This document shows positions 56,158 to 64,000 of a stretch of 64,000 nucleotides of DNA, piece by piece (positions within the stretch are counted from its first letter, which is position 1; each line of letters opens with the position of its first letter). Source of the stretch: Stenotrophomonas sp. WZN-1 (GTDB lineage Bacteria; Pseudomonadota; Gammaproteobacteria; Xanthomonadales; Xanthomonadaceae). A program made the position numbers and the translations under genes. Location: assembly GCF_002192255.1 (NCBI RefSeq), contig NZ_CP021768.1:3862001-3926000 (forward strand). Direction: 5' to 3'. The notes under the pieces were generated by a model. It saw only the letters and a list, made by a program, of their open reading frames with translations, did not search any database and was not told where the DNA came from.

Positions 56158-57663
56158 ATGGACCACGTCGACCTGCTGGTGATCGGTGGCGGCATCAATG
56201 GCGCCGGCATCGCCCGTGACGCCAGCGGCCGCGGTCTGCGCGTGCTGCTGTGCGAGCAGCACGACCTGGCCGCGCACACGTCCAGTGCCAGCAGCAAGCT
56301 GATCCACGGCGGCCTGCGCTACCTGGAACAGGGCGAGTTCGGCCTGGTGCGCAAGGCGCTGGGCGAACGTGAAGTGGTCCGCCGGCAGGCGCCCCATCTG
56401 GTCCATCCGCTGCGCTTCGTCCTGCCCTGGGAACCGCATCTGCGTCCACGCTGGATGCTGCGCGCGGGGCTGTGGCTGTACGACCATCTGGGCCGGCGTG
56501 GCCCCGCCTTCCCCGCGTCACGCGCACTTGAGCTGCAACACGATCCGCTCGGCCAGTGGCTCTCGCCGACGCTGCGGCAGGCCTTCAGCTACGCCGATGC
56601 GCAGGTCGACGACGCGCGACTGGTGCTGCTCAACGCCCTGGATGCTGCCCGGCGTGGCGCGCAGGTACATGTGCGCAGCCGCTGCATCGAACTGCGCCCT
56701 GTGCAGGGCCGCTGGCAGGCCGTGCTGGAAGCCGCCGATGGCCGGCCGCACCCCGTGAATGCCCGTGCTGTGGTCAATGCGGCGGGCCCGTGGGCCGGGG
56801 GCCTGCTGGAACGGATGCAGGCGCGCAGCAGCGGCCCCGCGCTGCGCCTGGTGCAGGGCAGCCACATCGTGCTGCGCCGTCCCTGGCCCGACGACAGCGC
56901 CTGCCTGCTGCAGCAGCCCGACGGACGCGTGGTGTTCCTGCTGCCCTTCGCCCACGACCACCTGCTGGTAGGCACCACCGATACCGACTATCGCGGTGAC
57001 CCGGCGCGCTGCAGCGTGCTGCCTTCCGAGGTGACCTACCTGTGCGAAGCGGCCAATCGCTACCTGCTTGAGCCGATCACTCCGGAAGACGTGGTCTGGC
57101 AGTTCGCCGGTGTGCGGCCACTGCTGGCCGACCCGGATCCGCGCGCAGCAAAGCTGAGCCGCGACTACCGCCTGCAGGTGCAGGTGGACCCGGCACCGGC
57201 GCTGCATGTACTGGGCGGCAAGCTGACCACCTACCGGGTGCTGGCCGAGGAGGCACTGGACCTGCTGCGCCCTGCCCTGCCACAGATGGGCCCGGCCTGG
57301 ACGGCGCGCGGAGACCCGCTGCCGGGCAGCGACTGGGGCGACGCCGCACAGGCAGGCTCGCACCTGCTGGCGCTGGCACCGTGGCTGCCCGCAGGTATCG
57401 CGCGACGCTGGGCCGGGGCCTATGGCAGTCGCAGCGCGGAAATGCTGCAGGGTGTACAGGGCCTGCACGATCTGGGCGAGGACTTTGGCGGCGGCCTGCA
57501 TGCGCGCGAAGTGGACTTCCTGCGCGAACGCGAGTGGGCGTGCGACACCGACGATATCCTGTGGCGTCGGAGCAAGCTGGGGTTGTTGCTGGATGCTGCG
57601 CAGGTGGCACGGCTGCGGGCGTGGCTGGGGGATCAGGTCCCTTTCCCACGGAAAGGGCTCTGA
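56158..57663 (+). CDS. glpD: GlpD, aerobic glycerol-3-phosphate dehydrogenase
   Basis: Membrane-associated FAD enzyme oxidising glycerol-3-phosphate to dihydroxyacetone phosphate, feeding electrons to quinone. It has 501 residues. The FAD motif is GGGINGAGIARDASGRGL near the start, with SSKLIHGGLRYLEQGEF and the late TDTDYRGDP and GGKLTTYR motifs intact. The last 11 codons (GDQVPFPRKGL) lie within a hairpin repeat (57628-57668), so the natural C-terminus may have been replaced. glpK follows, after 106 bases. Confidence 0.93.
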   Translation: MDHVDLLVIGGGINGAGIARDASGRGLRVLLCEQHDLAAHTSSASSKLIHGGLRYLEQGEFGLVRKALGEREVVRRQAPHLVHPLRFVLPWEPHLRPRWMLRAGLWLYDHLGRRGPAFPASRALELQHDPLGQWLSPTLRQAFSYADAQVDDARLVLLNALDAARRGAQVHVRSRCIELRPVQGRWQAVLEAADGRPHPVNARAVVNAAGPWAGGLLERMQARSSGPALRLVQGSHIVLRRPWPDDSACLLQQPDGRVVFLLPFAHDHLLVGTTDTDYRGDPARCSVLPSEVTYLCEAANRYLLEPITPEDVVWQFAGVRPLLADPDPRAAKLSRDYRLQVQVDPAPALHVLGGKLTTYRVLAEEALDLLRPALPQMGPAWTARGDPLPGSDWGDAAQAGSHLLALAPWLPAGIARRWAGAYGSRSAEMLQGVQGLHDLGEDFGGGLHAREVDFLREREWACDTDDILWRRSKLGLLLDAAQVARLRAWLGDQVPFPRKGL

Positions 57664-57668
57664 CCCCC
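57628..57668. repeat. Hairpin repeat forming the glpD 3' end
   Basis: A near-perfect stem-loop (GGGG, then pairing around GTCCCTTTCC, loop CAC, GGAAAGGGCTC) covering the last 11 glpD codons and the TGA stop (57661-57663). It resembles the perfect hairpin at 63945-63985. Confidence 0.75.
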
Positions 57669-57680
57669 GTGTTGCCACGT

Positions 57681-57704
57681 GTGCCAACCAAGGTTGGCAG
57701 CTAC
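57681..57704 (-). repeat. SMAG repeat between glpD and glpK
   Basis: On the minus strand GTAG, then CTGCCAACC, TT, GGTTGGCAC. It lies 66 bases before the glpK start. Confidence 0.8.
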
Positions 57705-57739
57705 CAGGGCGGCCGCGCGCGACGCGATCGATGCATTAG

Positions 57740-59269
<1,530 letters not shown>

Positions 59270-59273
59270 GGCG

Positions 59274-59298
59274 GTGTCGACCAAGGTCGACACCCACC
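59274..59298. repeat. Degenerate SMAG-like hairpin after glpK
   Basis: GTGTCGACC, AA, GGTCGACAC, ending CCACC in place of CTACC. Lies between convergent glpK and metQ. Confidence 0.6.
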
Positions 59299-59325
59299 AC
59301 AGGCATCGTCAGCGGATCGGCGCGG

Positions 59326-60120
59326 TCAGAACGCCGGCAGCACCGCGCCCTTGTACTTGGTCTCGATGAAGGCCTTCACCTGCGGGCTGGTCAGGGCCTT
59401 GGCCAGCTTCTGCACGCGGGCGTCGTCCTTGTTGTCCGGGCGCGCGACCAGGAAGTTCACGTACGGCGAGTCCTTGCTCTCGATCGCCAGCGCATCCTGG
59501 GTCGGGTTGAGGCCGGCATCCAGCGCGTAGTTGGTATTGATCAGGGCTAGGTCGACCTGGTCCAGCACGCGCGGCAGCATCGCCGAGTCCAGCTCGCGGA
59601 ACTTCAGGTTCTTCGGGTTGGCGGTGATGTCGCGCTGGGTCGACAGTGCGTTGGTCGGGTCCTTCAGCTCGATCACGCCGGCCTTGTGCAGCAGGATCAG
59701 CGCGCGGCTGTTGTTGCTCGGGTCGTTCGGGATCACCACGTCAGCGCCTTCGCGCAGCTCGGCCAGCGACTTGACCTTGCGCGAGTACGCACCGAACGGC
59801 TCGATGTGCACGCCGATCACCTTTACCAGGTCGGTCTTGCGATCACGGTTGTAGGCATCCAGGTACGGCTCGGTCTGGAAGTAGTTGGCATCCACCTGCT
59901 TCTGCACCAGCTGGTCGTTGGGCTGCACGTAGTCATTGAACACGCGCACGTCCAGGTCCACGCCTTCCTGCTTGAGGATCGGCTTGACCACCTCGAGGAT
60001 CTCGGCATGCGGCACGGCCGTGGCGGCCACCACCAGCTTCTGCGAGGGCTCGCCGGACTTGCCGCAGGCGGTCAGGGCCAGCGCAGCGGCGAGCAGGGGC
60101 AGCAACAGGGTCTTCTTCAT
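59326..60120 (-). CDS. metQ: MetQ, methionine-binding lipoprotein
   Basis: Substrate-binding protein of MetNIQ, 264 residues. Lipobox LTAC with Cys19 (ALALTACGK), then the NLPA-type fold: VVAATAVPHAEILEVVKPILK, FNDYVQPN and NTNYALDAG. It is the presumed partner of metNI at 16624-18317, over 40 kb away. Converges with glpK; the WYL regulator lies upstream, on the same strand, by 26 bases. Confidence 0.93.
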   Translation of the reverse strand: MKKTLLLPLLAAALALTACGKSGEPSQKLVVAATAVPHAEILEVVKPILKQEGVDLDVRVFNDYVQPNDQLVQKQVDANYFQTEPYLDAYNRDRKTDLVKVIGVHIEPFGAYSRKVKSLAELREGADVVIPNDPSNNSRALILLHKAGVIELKDPTNALSTQRDITANPKNLKFRELDSAMLPRVLDQVDLALINTNYALDAGLNPTQDALAIESKDSPYVNFLVARPDNKDDARVQKLAKALTSPQVKAFIETKYKGAVLPAF

Positions 60121-60146
60121 GGGGGATTGGATTCTCGGGGGGAGTG

Positions 60147-61118
60147 TCAGGATTTTTCGTAATTGCTCAGGGCCAGCTCAAGCAATGCCTTGGCCTGCTC
60201 GCGCAGCATCATCGGCTCGACGATCTCGGCATCCGAGCCATAATGCAGCACATCCATCAGCAGCTCGCGCGAGACGCTGTACGGCACCTTCAGCTCATAG
60301 CGGCCGTCGGCCAGGAAGCGGCCCTGCTGCTTGGAATGCCAGTGCTCGTCGGCCACCCAGCGCGCGGCCTTGGCGCTGAACAGGATGGTCGCCCAGCCCT
60401 TCGGCGCACCAGAGAAGATGCCGTAGCTGGCGCCGAGCTGCTCGTCCAGCTCGCTGTCGGCGACATCGCGCGCGGTGCTGTCGACCACCCGCGCCTTGTG
60501 GATGCGGTCCACCGCGAAACTGCGCAGGGCGTCGCGGTCATGGTCCCAGGCATCCAGGTACCAGTTGTCGCGATAGTGGGTCAGGCGCTGCGGCGAGACG
60601 GTGCGCTTGGTCGGCTCATCGGTGGAACGGGCGCGGTACTCGAACGCCAGCTGGCGACGCTCCAGCACGGCCGACGCGACGCTGCGGAAGCTGCCTTCGT
60701 CGAACTTGCGGCCACGGTGCGGAATCACCCGCACGCGGTCGACCGGCCAGCTGGACACGCCGGCCTGGGCCGCCAGCAGGCTTTCGATGCGTTGCTGCAG
60801 CGGTGCCAGCACCGACGACAGCACACCACCGCCGGTCCGCGCCAGCAGGTGCTGCGAGGCCAACAGGGCATGCAGCTCCTCCGAGCTGAGCCACAGGCCC
60901 GGCAGTTCGAAACGGTCGCTCTCGTCAGCCTGGTAGCGGAAGCCCGCCTCGCCGTCGCCCTCGATCGGTGCCATCAGCGCATCGCGCAGGAAGGCCAGGT
61001 CGCGGTAGACGGTGGCGCGGGAACAACCGAGCTTGTCCTGCAGGGTCGCCACCGTCACCGGATAGCGCGCGGACTTGAGCAGACGATGCAGGGCGGTGAT
61101 GCGTTCGTATCGGTCCAT
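60147..61118 (-). CDS. WYL-domain transcriptional regulator (YafY type)
   Basis: A 323-residue DNA-binding protein. The N-terminal helix-turn-helix is at about 5-55 (MDRYERITALHRLL, LQDKLGCSRATVYRDLAFL). The WYL domain is around NWYLDAWDHDRDALRSFAVDRI, and a WCX C-terminal domain completes it. WYL domains sense ligands such as nucleic acid or small molecules. Transcribed with, and upstream of, metQ (26-base gap), so it may control methionine uptake, but there is no motif evidence. Confidence 0.88.
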   Translation of the reverse strand: MDRYERITALHRLLKSARYPVTVATLQDKLGCSRATVYRDLAFLRDALMAPIEGDGEAGFRYQADESDRFELPGLWLSSEELHALLASQHLLARTGGGVLSSVLAPLQQRIESLLAAQAGVSSWPVDRVRVIPHRGRKFDEGSFRSVASAVLERRQLAFEYRARSTDEPTKRTVSPQRLTHYRDNWYLDAWDHDRDALRSFAVDRIHKARVVDSTARDVADSELDEQLGASYGIFSGAPKGWATILFSAKAARWVADEHWHSKQQGRFLADGRYELKVPYSVSRELLMDVLHYGSDAEIVEPMMLREQAKALLELALSNYEKS

Positions 61119-61187
61119 ACCCCCGATTATGTCCGAGTCGCGGGTCTTGTGTGGGACGTTTGGGCTATCGTGGTCGCCCCCACCCCC

Positions 61188-61802
61188 ATGGAATGCCCGA
61201 TGCGCCGGTTGCCTGCCCTGTCCCTGCTGGCCTGCCTGCTGCTGGCCGCCTGTGATCGCGCGCCGGCGCCGGCCAGCACCGAGGCCCCGGTACCCGTCGC
61301 CGATCCGGCGCAGGCGGTACTGGGCGCCAGCCAGCGTTTCTCGGCCCTGCGCAGCTTCCACGCCGAACTGGAGGTGCTGGGCGCTCCGCAACCGGTGCGC
61401 AGCGCCATGGACTTCGTCGCGCCCGATCGTTTCCGGGTGGAGACGCCGGCGGGGCCGCAGACCATCATCGGCGACACCATGTTCCTGCAGGCCGACGGCG
61501 CGATCCGCCAGGTGCCGACCCCGCCCGGCCTGCTCGAGCAGTGGCGCAACCCGCTGCCGGCCGATGCCCTGCCCGCCGATCTGAAGGCCGAAGACCTCGG
61601 CAGCCAGTCGCTGGACGGGGTCCAGACCCGGCACTACCGGCTGCGTGGTGCGCAGCCCGGCGAACGCCTGGAGTACTGGGTGGATGCCCAGGGCCTGCCA
61701 CGCCAGATCGTGCGCAGCGGCAGCAGCAATGGCCGCAGCTTCCAGCTGCGCCTGCGCTATTCGCGCTTCAACGACCCCGCACTGCGCGTCGATCTGCCCT
61801 GA
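61188..61802 (+). CDS. Lipoprotein with a LolA-like fold
   Basis: 204 residues. Signal with lipobox LLAAC (Cys near 22). The rest looks like a LolA/LppX-type beta-sheet (AMDFVAPDRFRVETPAGPQTIIGDTMFLQADGA), seen in outer-membrane lipoprotein-sorting-like proteins. Specific function unknown. A second in-frame ATG at 61200 is equally possible as the start. Divergent from the WYL gene. Confidence 0.75.
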   Translation: MECPMRRLPALSLLACLLLAACDRAPAPASTEAPVPVADPAQAVLGASQRFSALRSFHAELEVLGAPQPVRSAMDFVAPDRFRVETPAGPQTIIGDTMFLQADGAIRQVPTPPGLLEQWRNPLPADALPADLKAEDLGSQSLDGVQTRHYRLRGAQPGERLEYWVDAQGLPRQIVRSGSSNGRSFQLRLRYSRFNDPALRVDLP

Positions 61803-61908
61803 ATAGGCGATCGCGGCAACGTTCGCTGAAGCGCGCATTGGATCGATTCGGACCGCCATCACGCTTCCAGTATCATCACCGGCTGTCAACCGTTCCGGAG
61901 AAGCCTCG

Positions 61909-62685
61909 ATGTCCCTGCGCGTGTCCCTGCTGATCCCGCTGCTGCTGTGTGCGCCGCTCGCATACGCACAGGATGCCTCCGAGCTGGCGGCGATGTCCTC
62001 GCCGTGGAGCGGCAGCGGTGGCGAGCTCGGCTTTGCCTCGGCACGCGGCAACAGCAGCACCGAGAGCTTCAACGGCCGCCTGCGCCTGCGCTACACCGAC
62101 GGTGACTGGGTGCACAGCATGGACCTGTTCGGCCTGCGCTCCAGCTCCAAGGTGACCGAAACCAACGACGACGGCACCACCACCCGCCGCAACAACACCA
62201 CCGCCAACCGCTACACCGGCAGCGCCGGCAGCGCGCTGCAGCTGGGCGAGCACCGCCAGCTGACCGCCACGGTGCGTACCGAGCGCGACGACTTCGCCAC
62301 CTACGACCGCCAGAGCTCGTTCGGTCTGGGTTACGGCACCCGCCTGTGGAACACCGAGCGCTTCTCGTTCGATGCGCAGATCGGCCCCGGTGTGCGCCGT
62401 ACCCACAGCACCGAGGATGACCGCACCCGTACCGGCATGATCGGCCGTGGCCTGTTCGACCTGAAGTACTCGCTGACCGACAACACCGACCTGGTGAACA
62501 CGCTGCTGGTCGAATCCGGTTCGTACAACACCTTCGGCCAGAACGACTTTGGTGTCTCGGTGAGCATGAACGAGCACCTGGCGCTGAAGGCCGGGTGGCA
62601 GGCGCGCTACAACAGCGACGTTGCTGTGGACAAGCGCAAGACCGATACGCTGACCACGATGAACGTGGTCTACAAGTTCAAATAA
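61909..62685 (+). CDS. DUF481 (YdiY-like) outer-membrane protein
   Basis: 258 residues with a signal peptide (about 1-21, ending AYAQ), then a DUF481-type barrel: SGGELGFASARGNSSTESF, ATVRTERDDF and VYKFK at the end. DUF481 members such as E. coli YdiY are salt/acid-stress induced outer-membrane proteins of unknown role. Followed by a hairpin at 62692-62709. Confidence 0.83.
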   Translation: MSLRVSLLIPLLLCAPLAYAQDASELAAMSSPWSGSGGELGFASARGNSSTESFNGRLRLRYTDGDWVHSMDLFGLRSSSKVTETNDDGTTTRRNNTTANRYTGSAGSALQLGEHRQLTATVRTERDDFATYDRQSSFGLGYGTRLWNTERFSFDAQIGPGVRRTHSTEDDRTRTGMIGRGLFDLKYSLTDNTDLVNTLLVESGSYNTFGQNDFGVSVSMNEHLALKAGWQARYNSDVAVDKRKTDTLTTMNVVYKFK

Positions 62686-62691
62686 GCAGAA

Positions 62692-62709
62692 CGGGCGCCT
62701 AGGCGCCCG
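62692..62709 (+). terminator. Terminator of the DUF481 gene
   Basis: CGGGCGCCTAGGCGCCCG, then CTCTTCTTCT. Confidence 0.65.
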
Positions 62710-62721
62710 CTCTTCTTCTGG

Positions 62722-62748
62722 GTAGTGCCGGCCGCTGGCCGGCACTAC
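62722..62748. repeat. Perfect SMAG-type palindrome between the DUF481 and hemC genes
   Basis: GTAGTGCCGGCC, GCT, GGCCGGCACTAC: both ends carry the GTAG motif, so it reads as an element from either strand. Ten bases from the hemC stop. Confidence 0.85.
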
Positions 62749-62757
62749 CTGCAATGC

Positions 62758-63669
62758 TCAGACGTTCAGCAGTTCGCCGGCACCGGTATCCAGCAGCATC
62801 CTCGCCACGCGCTGGCCCAGCGCTTCCGGATCACTGGCCGGGCCCACCGCCTCCGCGCGCACCGCACGACCATCGCTGGCACTGCCGACCAGCCCCTGCA
62901 GGTGCAGGGCGTCGCCCTGCCACTGCGCGATCGCCGCCACCGGCACGTGGCAGCTGCCATGCAGCGCACGGTTCATCGCCCGCTCGGCTTCCACGCAGGC
63001 ACGCGTGGCCGCGTCATCAAGCGTGGCGAACAACGCCATCAGGGCCGTATTGCCACCATCGCACTCCACCGCCACCGCACCCTGCGCCGGGGCCGGCAGC
63101 CACTGCGGCGGTTGCAGGCGCGCGACGATGCGCTCGCCCAGGCCCAACCGCTCCAGGCCAGCCACGGCCAGCACGATGGCGTCGTAGCCACCATTGTCGA
63201 GCTTGGCCAGGCGGGTGTTGACGTTGCCGCGCAGGTCCAGCAATTCCAGATCCGGGCGCAGCGCGCGCAGCTGGGCCTGGCGGCGCAGCGACGAGGTGCC
63301 GACCCGCGCGCCGATCGGCAGCGCGTCCAGCGAGGCGTACAGGTTGGAGACGAAACCATCAGCCGGATCGTGGCGGGTCAGCATCGCCGGCAGGGCGAAG
63401 GGTTCATCCAGTTCCATCGGCACATCCTTCAGCGAGTGCACGGCGCAGTCGGCCTCACCCCGCAGCATGGCCAGCTCCAGCTCCTTCAGGAACAGGCCCT
63501 TGCCACCGATGGCGGCCAACGAGCGGTCCAGCACCTCGTCACCGCGGGTACTCATCGGTACCAGTTCCACATGCAGGCCGGGATGGGCCTGGCGCAGGCG
63601 GTCGGCGACGTGTTCGCTCTGCCAGAGGGCGAGCGGGCTCTTGCGGGTGGCGATGCGGACGGTTTCCAT
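62758..63669 (-). CDS. hemC: HemC, porphobilinogen deaminase
   Basis: Polymerises four porphobilinogens to hydroxymethylbilane in haem synthesis. 303 residues: [12 protein letters not shown] start, [40 protein letters not shown] and the cofactor-attachment Cys in [10 protein letters not shown] (usually GGCQVPIG). The ATG at 63669 gives the standard N-terminus. Confidence 0.96.
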   Translation of the reverse strand: METVRIATRKSPLALWQSEHVADRLRQAHPGLHVELVPMSTRGDEVLDRSLAAIGGKGLFLKELELAMLRGEADCAVHSLKDVPMELDEPFALPAMLTRHDPADGFVSNLYASLDALPIGARVGTSSLRRQAQLRALRPDLELLDLRGNVNTRLAKLDNGGYDAIVLAVAGLERLGLGERIVARLQPPQWLPAPAQGAVAVECDGGNTALMALFATLDDAATRACVEAERAMNRALHGSCHVPVAAIAQWQGDALHLQGLVGSASDGRAVRAEAVGPASDPEALGQRVARMLLDTGAGELLNV

Positions 63670-64000
63670 CCAGTCATTATCGCGCCTTCGGCGCGGATAC
63701 GGCCAACGGCGGAGCCCCTCGTGGCTGGTGCATCGGCTGGATCTATCGCGCTTGGCCGGGGCGGTGGGGTCATGCGGGGACGCCGTGAACCCATCCCTGG
63801 GGGCTTGGCCGCGGCATCCATGCCGCGGACACCCCGCCTGCCCCCACCGCCCCGGCCTCTGACAGTTTCCGTGCGCGCCAGCCACGGAAGATCAAAAGAA
63901 AGAAAAAGCAGAGGCAAAGGCAAAAACAACTGCCGACGGCTTCCGGGGTCAGATCCCTTTTCCGCAGGAAAAGGGATCTGACCCCTCTTCCCCCCTCGAT
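63670..64000. repeat. Long branched inverted repeat and hairpin upstream of hemC
   Basis: Outer arms CGTGGCTGG (63720-63728) and CCAGCCACG (63878-63886); then 63754-63769 pairs exactly with 63842-63857 (16 bp) and GCGGGG (63774-63779) with CCCCGC (63832-63837). An inner hairpin is CCGCGGCAT/ATGCCGCGG (63809-63828). A separate perfect hairpin is 63945-63963/63967-63985 (19 bp, loop GCA). No gene is present. The hemC promoter presumably lies near 63670-63720. Confidence 0.8.

Overview
The window is high-GC gammaproteobacterial DNA from the Xanthomonadaceae, almost certainly a Stenotrophomonas maltophilia-complex chromosome. The strongest clues are the divergent smeT / smeDE efflux locus with its operator at the left edge, and many short palindromes that begin with GTAG (the SMAG repeats described for this species). 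I see no tRNA, rRNA, CRISPR array, prophage or insertion sequence. Most of the window is core chromosome, with repeats and a few accessory modules between genes.

Layout. 1-2191: smeE (5' end), smeD and the repressor smeT. 2237-8954: a Gfo/Idh oxidoreductase, the HslVU protease, a small DUF3079 protein, the lptM-dapF-DUF484-xerC string and a YbaN-like protein. 9009-14707: two S9 oligopeptidases flanking a PLP aminotransferase. 14777-19376: a small membrane protein, a lipocalin, a higBA toxin-antitoxin pair whose toxin looks internally deleted, metNI and an EamA transporter. 19486-26979: yajQ, DUF1415, an SDR, oligopeptidase A, a Cds1-like PLP enzyme, glyoxalase I, a VOC protein and a CBS protein. 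27425-39180: glmS and glmU, separated by a seven-gene plus-strand cluster. 39258-41867: GtrA and YfhO-like membrane proteins. 41941-49159: the complete atpIBEFHAGDC operon. 49618-55210: an outer-membrane barrel, the E3 and E2 subunits of pyruvate dehydrogenase, and a family-6 UDG-type glycosylase. 55397-63669: ompW, glpD-glpK, metQ, a WYL regulator, a lipoprotein, a DUF481 protein and hemC.

The most system-like region is 29341-37254. It encodes a membrane-fusion protein, a MacB-type ATPase, two different FtsX/MacB-fold permeases, a small exported PDZ protein with a proline-rich tail, an NtrC-family sigma-54 activator and an NtrY-like sensor kinase. In front of the first gene there is a sigma-54 -24/-12 promoter, and about 85 bases upstream of the expected transcript start a perfect 16-base palindrome nested in a larger inverted repeat. 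This reads as a self-regulated envelope-stress or antimicrobial-export module. It lies inside the atp-glmU-glmS neighbourhood, which is contiguous in E. coli.

Repeats are the second theme. Four genes (xerC, the aminotransferase, the Cds1-like gene and a GNAT gene) use the TAG of a repeat's GTAG as their stop codon. The glpD 3' end is built from a different hairpin repeat. There are also a 66-base perfect palindrome, a set of nested inverted repeats able to pair in two ways, and a long branched inverted repeat at the right edge. All calls come from reading the sequence and remembered family features; no database search was run.
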